Assembly (NCBI GenBank): GCA_045644545.1 | Contig: JAZRHC010000031.1 | Coordinates: 1-24,208, forward strand | Reading direction: 5' to 3' | Length of the DNA: 24,208 bases | Source of the DNA: Scatosoma sp045644545 | Lineage (GTDB): Bacteria; Bacillota; Clostridia; Christensenellales; Borkfalkiaceae | In this document: positions 6,496 to 14,500 of the stretch, in pieces | Position numbering within the stretch: position 1 is the stretch's first letter | Layout: every line of letters begins with the position of its first letter | The notes under the pieces: generated by a model | Database searches by the model: none | Seen by the model: the letters and a program-made list of their open reading frames with translations, nothing else | Told to the model about the DNA's origin: nothing | Position numbers and translations under genes: made by a program

Positions 6496-7038
6496 ATGAG
6501 AAAAACGCTTTTGTATTTGTTGATAAGCCTTGTATTCTGCCTTTCGATTAGCGGCTGTCAGGGCGCGAAAAATTCATCCGATTCCCCTAAAACGCCCGAA
6601 AGCTCCACGCCCGTGCAAGAAGAAACGGAGCAAGCCCCGAGCGAAGAAACGGAAACGGGAACAGAAGAAACGCCCGAAACGGACGGAGAGAATTCGGATA
6701 GCGCCACGCCCGAAACGCCGAGTGAAACGCCGAACGAGCCGTCAATCGACGAAGCCCCCGCTCTCGGCACGCAGGAAAATCCCCTGCCCGTTGTAGAAGA
6801 CACGATCTTCACCCCGCCGTCAGCTTCCCTCGTTTATCTCTACGAAGCGACCGCCGCGGGAACTCTGTCGATCCAAACGGAAAAAGCGGAAATGCTCACG
6901 GTGAAAAAAGCCACGGAAAACGGTTTGGAAACGGTCGCCGTGAACGAGGAAATTTCCGCCTTAAAAGGCGAACGCTTTTATATATTCGTAACCAACTCGG
7001 GCACGATCCCTTTGGAATGGTGTATTTTCTTTGAATAG
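6496..7038 (+). CDS. Lipoprotein with Glu/Thr/Pro/Ser-rich linker
   Basis: The 180-residue product starts with a lipoprotein signal peptide (MRKTLLYLLISLVFC, lipobox SISG-Cys21), so it should be anchored on the outer face of the membrane. Residues about 24-95 are a low-complexity tether made mostly of E, T, P, S and A (repeats like PETPSETP). Residues about 97-180 form a compact, probably beta-rich domain (PLPVVEDTIFTPP through LEWCIFF) that I do not recognise. It starts 13 bases after the HAD stop with AGGAAAAGG upstream and ends at the terminator 7043-7076, so it is the last gene of the AraC-HAD operon. Function is unknown; surface display on a disordered stalk is what the sequence supports. 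Confidence 0.75.
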   Translation: MRKTLLYLLISLVFCLSISGCQGAKNSSDSPKTPESSTPVQEETEQAPSEETETGTEETPETDGENSDSATPETPSETPNEPSIDEAPALGTQENPLPVVEDTIFTPPSASLVYLYEATAAGTLSIQTEKAEMLTVKKATENGLETVAVNEEISALKGERFYIFVTNSGTIPLEWCIFFE

Positions 7039-7042
7039 CATA

Positions 7043-7076
7043 AAAAAGGACGAAGCGTTTCGGCTTCGCCCTTTTT
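7043..7076. terminator. Bidirectional terminator between convergent operons
   Basis: A 14-bp stem with one mismatch (7043-7056 with 7063-7076) has A-rich and T-rich flanks on both sides. It serves the lipoprotein on the plus strand and the GT8-VTT gene on the minus strand. Confidence 0.85.
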
Positions 7077-7111
7077 CGTGCGGAACGGCGGTAAAATTTT
7101 TACAATCACTT

Positions 7112-7139
7112 TGCATTCTGCATTCTGCATTCTGCATTA
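7112..7139. repeat. Tandem heptamer, four copies of TGCATTC/A
   Basis: TGCATTC repeats three times exactly and once as TGCATTA (7112-7139). The last copy provides the stop codon of the minus-strand GT8-VTT gene, so change in copy number would leave the protein intact. It may be a slippage-prone microsatellite; no function is evident. Confidence 0.9.
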
Positions 7140-8717
7140 AAAAGACTTTTCTTCCTTTTCCGCTTTTTTCTTTTTTAAATAAATCTTATACCCTATAAAC
7201 CCGAGCACGGCGAGCAATACGATCACGACGAGCGTCACGATCGCAAGCGTATACCGCTCGGCGGCAAGCGCGCTTCCCGAAAGGGAGAAGGGCAGAATCG
7301 AAGGAATTCGCGCCACGGACGTGACGAGCAGGAACATAAACGGATTAATGGATGTCAGCCCCACCACGTAGGTGAGCATATCTTTGGGCACGAACGGCAA
7401 AAGATAAATCAAAAACAGCACCGCGTAGGCGTTTCCGTTTTCGCGGAAGGCTTTTAAAACGCCGAGCTTTTCCACCGAAACTATCTTTTCCACGAGCTTT
7501 TTGCCGAATTTTTTCACGAGCAATATCTCAATCAACGAGCCGATCGCGTTGCCGAGCACGCAAAGCGCCGTGCCCTTCACCACGCCGTAGGCGTATCCCG
7601 AAGCCACTTCGAGCGCGGCGGACGGAATCACCTTGATCATCGTTTGCAAAATCCGCAAAGCGACGAAAATCACTTCGTCGAACGCGCCGAAGCCTTCGAG
7701 CCAATTTTGAAAGCGGTCGGGATTCGTGATCACGCCGAGCATCGCGTCGCCGAACACGATCGCGCACACGACGAACGCGACGATAGCGACCGTCCAGAAC
7801 AAAAAAGTGAGCCGTTGTTTTTTCGTGCCCTTCACGATATGCCAAATCGCGACGAGCTGTTTAAAAAGCTTCTTTTTCGGCTTTTCGCCCTTTTCTTGGA
7901 TTTCGGGATAAAACTCGTCAAGCTCCCCTTTATAGCCTTTCAGCCACGGCTTGTACTTGCCGTTATAATGAATAATCGCCGTCTTTTCCGCGATATCTTC
8001 TTTTGAAAAAGTCTTGCGGTTTTTTTTGCGCGTTCTTTCGTCGAGATTCCACAGTAGCTCGTCGATATACAGGGTTTTATCGGCAAATAAAATATTCGCA
8101 AGGTCTTGATCGCCCATCCAGAGCTTACGGATATTTTTCTTCGTCGCCTCGATAATCCCTTCGACGGTCAGCGTTTCGCGCATTTTTTTGATATCCATCA
8201 GCATTACGCCCGAATTGATATACCGTTGTTCTTTTTTCAGCCCCAAGCGGGTGCGGTTGAGTATTTCCACGAGTCCGCGGGTGTGATTCGCCGCCGCGAT
8301 AATATTTTCGCCGAGATCGAGATCGTAAAGCGGCGCGAGTGGCTTTCTTATCAAAATATCGGGGTCAAGATACAAGCACCTCTCCACCTCTTTCGGCAAA
8401 AATTCAAACGCCATCAGCCGATAAAAGGATTCTTCGGGAAGCCTCTCGATCACGGGCGTATCTTGAAACCAGCTTTCTTTGATCTGCACGTTCCGTACGC
8501 GCAGAAAAGGAAAAGGCGCAATCGCGGCTTGCAAAAATTCGAAATCCTTTTCTTCCAGCCCCGAATGCGCGACGAATACGTCCGTTTCCCGCCCGTTTTG
8601 CGTTTCGCCGAGCGAAACGAGCAGTATTTTCAGCGGGGAAAGGTATTTTTTATCGAGCGTAACGAGAATATTCATTTTTTCGCGCGTCGATTGAGCGGAT
8701 TTTACAATTTTTTCCAT
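7137..8717 (-). CDS. GT8 glycosyltransferase fused to a VTT (DedA/TVP38-like) membrane domain
   Basis: The 526-residue protein has two parts. Residues about 15-275 are a family 8 glycosyltransferase: MNILVTLD start, YLDPDILI (116-123, DxD-type metal/nucleotide-sugar site Asp118/Asp120), RYINSGVMLMDI (165-176) and the closing HYNGKYKPW (250-258). Residues about 303-322 are a membrane helix, and about 345-510 are a VTT/SNARE-associated domain (IPSAALEVASGYAYGVVKGT, GNAIGSLIEILLVKKFG, LLPFVPKDMLTYVVG), the TVP38/DedA fold linked to lipid scrambling or transport. GT8 members include LPS/teichoic galactosyl- and glucosyltransferases. The fusion suggests a cytosolic sugar-transfer step onto a lipid carried by the same polypeptide. 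The start is uncertain: the ATG at 8717 has no good ribosome site, and the ATG at 8675 gives the usual GT8 N-terminus. It follows the RluA-like gene by 76 bases. Confidence 0.85.
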   Translation of the reverse strand: MEKIVKSAQSTREKMNILVTLDKKYLSPLKILLVSLGETQNGRETDVFVAHSGLEEKDFEFLQAAIAPFPFLRVRNVQIKESWFQDTPVIERLPEESFYRLMAFEFLPKEVERCLYLDPDILIRKPLAPLYDLDLGENIIAAANHTRGLVEILNRTRLGLKKEQRYINSGVMLMDIKKMRETLTVEGIIEATKKNIRKLWMGDQDLANILFADKTLYIDELLWNLDERTRKKNRKTFSKEDIAEKTAIIHYNGKYKPWLKGYKGELDEFYPEIQEKGEKPKKKLFKQLVAIWHIVKGTKKQRLTFLFWTVAIVAFVVCAIVFGDAMLGVITNPDRFQNWLEGFGAFDEVIFVALRILQTMIKVIPSAALEVASGYAYGVVKGTALCVLGNAIGSLIEILLVKKFGKKLVEKIVSVEKLGVLKAFRENGNAYAVLFLIYLLPFVPKDMLTYVVGLTSINPFMFLLVTSVARIPSILPFSLSGSALAAERYTLAIVTLVVIVLLAVLGFIGYKIYLKKKKAEKEEKSF

Positions 8718-8793
8718 AACGCACGCATTATACTACCTTTTTATTAAAATAATGTAAAAGAAAGTGTCGAAAAGGTAAAAGTTTTGTAAAAAT

Positions 8794-9765
8794 TTAATGG
8801 GATTTTTTGAAAAGCGCGCGAAACGCGGGCGGCACGGGCGCGGAAAAGAGCAACGGCTCGCCGCTGTCGGGGTGGATAAATTCTATTTTGGAAGCGTGCA
8901 ATCCCAAGCGGTTTAACGGATTTTTCTCAAAACCGTACTTCTCGTCCCCCACCACGGCGTGCCCGATCGAATGAAGCTGAACGCGGATTTGATTTTTGCG
9001 CCCCGTTTCGATCTGCACTTTGAGCAAGGAATATTCCGCGTTTTCGGCGATCACCTCGTAGTGCGTGATCGCTTTTTGCCCCGTCGGGTCGTTCGTGGTA
9101 TACACGAGGTTGTTTGCGTTTTCTTTTAAATAAGATACGATCGTATCTTGCTTTTTCTCGAAAACGCCCTCTGCAACGGCGTAGTATTCCCGCGTTTTCA
9201 CAAGCTCGTTCCAACGCATTTTTAGCTTAGAATGGATCTTGATATCCTTGGCAAAGAGAAGCACGCCCGAAGTTTCTTTATCGATCCTGTGCAGGATATA
9301 CGGGCGGGCGTTTTTGCCGTTTCGGCTCAGATATTCCATCACCCGTTTAAACGCGCAATCGTTTTCCTTGTCGCTTTCGACGGACAACAGCCCCGCGGGC
9401 TTATCGACGGCGATCAGTTCTTCGTCCTCGTAAAGGATTTTGAGCGGTTCGCGTTTTCGTTCGGGCGCAATCGGGCGTTTGACCGCTACGGGGGATTGCT
9501 TTAAGGGGGTTTTGGCAATCTTCACCTCGTCGTCCTTGGCGAGCGGAAAATTATATTGCGTGACCACGCTACCGTTCACGAGCACGAGCTTGCGCGTTAA
9601 AAGGCTTTTTACGTTGTTTCTCGAATCGTTGCGTTTTTTTAATAAAAATTCCAAAAGCTCGTCGCTTCTGTTCACCTTATAGGTCGCGACGAATGCGGGC
9701 GGACGGGTTTCAACGCGCACCTGCCCCCTTTCTTTTTGTTTTTTATCGAATAATTTGCGTTGCAT
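8794..9765 (-). CDS. RluA-family 23S rRNA/tRNA pseudouridine synthase
   Basis: The 323-residue protein has an N-terminal S4 RNA-binding domain (about 34-90, SRNNVKSLLTRKLVLVNG) and a catalytic domain with HRIDKETSGVLLFAK (159-173), where Asp162 is the catalytic aspartate of RluA-type synthases, followed by GRKNQIRVQLHSIGHAVVGDEKYG. These enzymes convert uridines to pseudouridine in rRNA or tRNA in the cytosol. Length and domain order match RluD/YlyB-type proteins. GGAGG lies 10 bases before the ATG, inside the end of the upstream gene, whose TAA is 4 bases away, so the two are translationally coupled. The exact target base cannot be told from sequence. Confidence 0.9.
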   Translation of the reverse strand: MQRKLFDKKQKERGQVRVETRPPAFVATYKVNRSDELLEFLLKKRNDSRNNVKSLLTRKLVLVNGSVVTQYNFPLAKDDEVKIAKTPLKQSPVAVKRPIAPERKREPLKILYEDEELIAVDKPAGLLSVESDKENDCAFKRVMEYLSRNGKNARPYILHRIDKETSGVLLFAKDIKIHSKLKMRWNELVKTREYYAVAEGVFEKKQDTIVSYLKENANNLVYTTNDPTGQKAITHYEVIAENAEYSLLKVQIETGRKNQIRVQLHSIGHAVVGDEKYGFEKNPLNRLGLHASKIEFIHPDSGEPLLFSAPVPPAFRALFKKSH

Positions 9766-9769
9766 ACGC

Positions 9770-11407
9770 TTATTGTTCCTCCGCTAAGATATAATGCGCT
9801 TTTATCGTCAAACCGCGCTCGGTGATCGAGCCTTGCAAAGTGCCGTCGGCGTTGTCCTCGTCGAGTAGATATCCTTCGGGGGTAAGCGAACGGAAAAAGT
9901 CCGTCAAATTCACTTGATCGCCGATTTTGAAAGAGTTTTCCGCGCGCCACGCGGCGATCTCGGATGCAAACGCCGTTGACTGCGCGCCGTCGATAAAAAC
10001 GAGAACGACGGGCTGTATTTTCGCGCTTGCAAACACCTTTTCGTATTGTTGCAAAATGGTTTTCTGGGTTTCTTCGTCGTAGGAGGAAAGTTCCTCGTAT
10101 GCGGCTTTGAGCACTTGCGCGTACGATCTTCCTTCCGTCGTTCCCTCGCCGTTAAAATTTTCCGACTCGCCGCCGGAATAACGCACGCTAACGCGCGGCG
10201 TACAATGATATACGAGCGCAAAATTCCCTTCTTTAATTCCGACGAGCGCGGTGTGATAAAGCGTTTTCGAATTCTTTTCGTAAAGGCTAATCGGGTCGGT
10301 TTCGATCGGCACTTTTTTCGACGAGCCTTCCACGCTGATATCCGCGCCGAAAGAAAGCTCTACGCCGTCGAGAGAAAGCAAAGCCGCGTATTCTTCCGAA
10401 TCGAAAGAAGTGGTAAACCGCACGCCGTAGGGCGAATCGAGGCGTGCCGAAGCCGTTTGCTCGGTTATTAAAGTAAGATATTTTGCGTGGAATTTCACGG
10501 TATCTTCCACAACGACGCTCGCGCCGAACGGATAGAGCCGTTCGCCGTCCGAAAGTCCGATTAAAATTCCTTCGCCCGTGAAAAGCTCTCCGCTTGAAAG
10601 AATAATCTCGCTCCCCACTTCCACCGTCTTTTGCAAAACGAGGGAATCGCCGTCGTAGAAGCTCACCGCCACGTGCGTGGGCGTGATCTTTTCGTTCGCT
10701 AAATCGAATCGATAATCCACGTCGAAGCGGTACGCCGCGGTTTCGGAAAGAAAGAGCGTGCTTTTTCTAACGATAAACGAATCGTCGGGAAACGCGCTCG
10801 CGGAAATTTCAAAAGCGCCGTCGCCGCCGATCGTGAGCGTAGCGCTCACGCTTTCGCCGTTTGCTTCCACCGCGCCGAACGCGGTATCGGCAACCGCCGC
10901 ACCGCCAACGCCGCAAGAGCCTTTCACTTCGTTTTCTTCAAAAGAGCTCCAAACGGGGTTATAAAGCAAAAGCACGGGCGCGACGGTCTGCGTTTCAAAA
11001 TTACAAACGTAGCTTTGATCAAAGGAAATTTCCGCGTCTTCCCCAACGAACGCCGCGCTTTCGTCCACGATAAAATAACTGTCCGTAACGGGAAACTCGA
11101 ATATGAACGTCGCCGTACCGCCCGAGATCATAAGCAACGCTTCGCGGGATTCTCCGCCGAGCTCGACCGTGCCGCTAAACACCTGCGATTCGTACTCCTC
11201 CGCGCCTTCGACGAGCAGGGAATATTCCGCGCTTCCCTCGCTTACGCTCGACCCTGCACGCCCCAAAACGGAAATTTCGACGGTTTCGCCCGTCGCGATC
11301 AGCCGTTTTTCCGTGCCATACGCGCTAACGATAATAAAAAATATCCCGAGCCAAAGGCAAATCAAACCCCACGCCGCGAGATATTTGCGTTTTGATTGAA
11401 TTTTCAT
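9770..11407 (-). CDS. Membrane-anchored extracellular protein with degenerate internal repeats
   Basis: From the ATG at 11407 (GAGGAG about 9 bases upstream) the product is 545 residues; an in-frame extension of 27 codons has no ribosome site. One hydrophobic segment (9-29) with basic residues before it acts as signal anchor; the rest is acidic, beta-rich and should be outside. Residues about 81-145 and 180-244 look like two diverged copies (VELGGES... versus VEANGES..., both running through SFIV/YFIV to a final P-x-P/T). Residues about 246-312 (VSFYDGDSLVLQKTVEVGS, PFGASVVVEDTVKFHAKY) resemble InlB-type beta-grasp repeats. The remaining part (about 313-545) is unrecognised, with a repeat-like PEGYLLDEDNADGTLQGSI end. 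No sortase motif is seen. It has no obvious link to RluA; co-transcription may be incidental. Confidence 0.75.
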   Translation of the reverse strand: MKIQSKRKYLAAWGLICLWLGIFFIIVSAYGTEKRLIATGETVEISVLGRAGSSVSEGSAEYSLLVEGAEEYESQVFSGTVELGGESREALLMISGGTATFIFEFPVTDSYFIVDESAAFVGEDAEISFDQSYVCNFETQTVAPVLLLYNPVWSSFEENEVKGSCGVGGAAVADTAFGAVEANGESVSATLTIGGDGAFEISASAFPDDSFIVRKSTLFLSETAAYRFDVDYRFDLANEKITPTHVAVSFYDGDSLVLQKTVEVGSEIILSSGELFTGEGILIGLSDGERLYPFGASVVVEDTVKFHAKYLTLITEQTASARLDSPYGVRFTTSFDSEEYAALLSLDGVELSFGADISVEGSSKKVPIETDPISLYEKNSKTLYHTALVGIKEGNFALVYHCTPRVSVRYSGGESENFNGEGTTEGRSYAQVLKAAYEELSSYDEETQKTILQQYEKVFASAKIQPVVLVFIDGAQSTAFASEIAAWRAENSFKIGDQVNLTDFFRSLTPEGYLLDEDNADGTLQGSITERGLTIKAHYILAEEQ

Positions 11408-11429
11408 ACTTTCACTCTCCTCACGCAAC

Positions 11430-11561
11430 TCAACTGAACCATTCGATATCGTATCCCGTGTTATCGTCGCCCGCGCCGTTCGGTTCAAAGGCGGGAGAGC
11501 CCGCGACGATCTCGTTTTTTAAATGCGTGACTACGAGCTTTAAAGGATCGTAGCGTTTCAT
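11430..11561 (-). CDS. Small ORF, 43 residues, unrecognised
   Basis: Between the activase stop (11593) and the surface-protein start lies an ORF with ATG at 11561, TGGGG 6 bases upstream and TGA at 11430. It starts MKRYDPLKLVVTHLKNEIV and continues through AGSPAFEPNGAG to GYDIEWFS. Third positions are G/C-rich as in neighbouring genes, and it fills most of a 185-base gap that would otherwise be empty. It has no signal peptide or membrane segment; the second half is rich in Gly, Asp and aromatic residues. It might be a small protein or peptide of the operon, or chance; no family is recognised. Confidence 0.4.
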   Translation of the reverse strand: MKRYDPLKLVVTHLKNEIVAGSPAFEPNGAGDDNTGYDIEWFS

Positions 11562-11592
11562 TTTATCCCCACAATAACCCGCTTTGCGCTTT

Positions 11593-14500
11593 TTACTTTT
11601 CGCCTTGTTCGAAAAGCCTGCGCTTTGCCTCCGAAAGCATCAATTTAATACGGTTGAGCTGATTGACCTCGCTCGCACCGGGGTCGTAATCCACCGCCGC
11701 GATATTCGCTTGCGGATAAGTTTCTTTGAGCCGCTTGATCACGCCTTTTCCCACGACGTGGTTGGGAAGGCACGCAAACGGCTGTATGCACACGATATTC
11801 GGCGCGCCCGTCGTTAAAAGCTCCGCCATTTCGCCCGTCAAAAACCAGCCTTCGCCGTATTGATTGCCGAGCGAGAGGAAGGGCTTGGTTAATTCCGCGA
11901 TTCTTTCCATCGGCATAGGCGGGTGAAAGCGTTTGCTTTGTTTTAGCGCCTTGATCGCGGGCTTTCTTACCCCTTTGATCGCTTTGAGCGCAAGGCGGGA
12001 TAAAAACGCGGTGCTCGCCTTCGTGGAATAATTTTCGCGGCGATATTGCGTGTTATATACGCTGTAATTGATAAAATCGACGAGATCGGGCACGACGGCC
12101 TCCGCGCCTTCCGCTTCGAGCAGATCGACGAGATAGTTATTCGCGAGCGGCATATATTTCACGAGAATTTCCCCGACCACGCCTACGCGAGGCTTTTTTA
12201 CACTCTCGTCAATCGGGAAACGGTCGAACTCCGCGACGAGTTCCTTGCATACCCGCTTATAAGAATACTCTCTCTTTTTATTCACGAGGCTGTCAATACA
12301 GATTTTTTGCCATTTTTCGTGCAATTTATTCGCCGCTCCCTTTTCCTTTTCATAAGGGCGCACGCGATACAAACAGCGCATTAAAAGATCGCCGTAGATC
12401 AGCGCGTGCGCGGCGTCGAGTAGGAGCGACGGCGTGAAGGAAAAGCCCTCGTTTTTCTCCATACCGTTTGCGTTGATAGAAATCACGGGGATATGCGGTA
12501 AGCCCGCCTTTTCGAGCGCGCGACGGATAAACGCCACGTAGTTGCTCGCGCGGCAACAGCCGCCCGTCTGCGACATCACGATCGCGAGCTTATTCGTATC
12601 GTATTTTCCCGAAAGCACCGCGTCCATAATCTGTCCGACGGTTACGATAGACGGATAGCAAGCGTCGTTGTTCACGAACTGCAAGCCCACGTCGATGGCT
12701 TCGCGGGTGTCGTTTTCGAGCATCACCGCGTTATAGCCGTGCTTGCGAATGACGGGGGCAAGAATATCAAAGTGAATCGGGCTCATTTTGGGAATGAGCA
12801 GAGTGTAGCCGTCCGCTTTCATTTGCTTGGTATATTCCGCGCGGGTATAACGAAGCGGCTTGGGCTCGGCTTTCACGCCCTTTTCCTTGCGCATCGCGAT
12901 CGCCGCGATCAAGCTGCGAATGCGGATACGCGCCGCGCCCAAATTATTCACCTCGTCGATCTTCAACGCGGTATACAGTTTATTATTCTTTTCAAGGATC
13001 TCGCAAACCTGATCGGTGGTAACCGCGTCGAGCCCGCACCCGAAGGAATTGAGCTGAATCAGCTCTAAATCGTCGCACTTCGAAACGAACTCCGCCGCCG
13101 TATACAGTCGCGAATGGTACGTCCATTGATCGACCACCCGCAGGGGGCGTTCGGGCGTGAAATCGACGGGCAAGCCGTCTTCGGTGAACACGTCGAAGCC
13201 GTAGGATGCGATCAGCTCGGGAATACCGTGATTGATTTCGGGATCGATATGATAGGGTCTGCCCGCGAGCACGATCCCGCGCCCGCCTTTTTCGCGCATT
13301 TCGGCAAGCACCCGTTTGCCTTCGCTTCGAATATCCGCTTTCGCCGCAAGCTGTTCCGCCCACGCCTTTTTCACGGCGGCGCGCACCTCGCCCGCCTTGA
13401 TCGCCCATTCCTCTTTACAAAGCCGCACGAGACGGTCGGCGATCGTCTTTTCGCTCGTAAACGCGACGAACGGACGGATATACTTGACCTGCTTTTCGCG
13501 AAGGTCTTCCATATTGTTTTTAAGGTTTTCGGGATAGGAAACGACGATCGGGCAGTTGAAATGATTCTGCGCGTTTTCCGTTTCTTTGCGCTCGAAGAAC
13601 ACGCAGGGGTGGAAGATCGTCTTTACTCCTTGATTTACGAGCCATTGCGCGTGTCCGTGCGCCAGCTTTGCAGGATAACATTCCGATTCCGAGGGAATCG
13701 ATTCGATTCCGAGCTCGTAGAGCTTTCTATCCGAAAACGGAGAAAGCGTCACTTTAAAGCCGAGCTCTTTGAAAAAAGTAGCCCAGAAGGGATAATTTTC
13801 GTATAAATTCAGCACCCGCGGAATCCCGATCTCGCCGCGCGGGGCGTTTTCGAGCGGTTCGTAGGCAAAAATGCGATTGCGCTTATATTCGACGAGATTC
13901 GCGCCCTTTTTCTCCGTTGAACGCGTACCTGCCCCCTTCTCACAGCGATTGCCCGTGATATATTTGCGCCCGCCCGAGAAAGAATTGATCGTGAGCATAC
14001 AGTTGTTGGTACAGCGTTTGCAACGAGTGGTTGCCGCCGTATATTCAAGCGTGGAAATATCCGCAAAAGAAAGGGTGGATGTAGCTTGTCCTTGGTAGCG
14101 TTCTTTGGCGATCAACGCCGCGCCGAACGCGCCCATAATTCCCGAAATGTCGGGGCAGGTTGCCTCTACGCCCGCGATCCTTTCAAAGGCGCGCAAAACG
14201 GCGTGATTATAAAACGTGCCGCCCTGCACGACGATATGCTTCCCAAGCTCCGCCGCGTTCGTGAGCTTGATCACTTTATAAAGCGCGTTTTTAATGACGG
14301 AATAAGCCAGCCCCGCCGAAATATCCGCAACGCTCGCGCCTTCTTTTTGCGCTTGCTTTACGTTGGAATTCATAAACACGGTACAACGCGTACCGAGGTC
14401 TACGGGATTTTCGGCGAACAACGCCTCTTTGGCAAACTCCGCCGCCGTCAGATTTAAAGAATTCGCGAAATTTTCGATAAACGAGCCGCAACCCGAGGAG

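Noticed and set aside
7112..7139. CRISPR-like array
   Set aside because: Seven-base units with no spacers; a simple tandem repeat. No CRISPR array or Cas gene is seen in the window.
8727..8758. Promoter directly ahead of the GT8-VTT gene
   Set aside because: TATAAT is present, but the nearest -35-like TTTACA is 20 bases away and the transcript would be leaderless; kept only as a reason for doubting the start codon.
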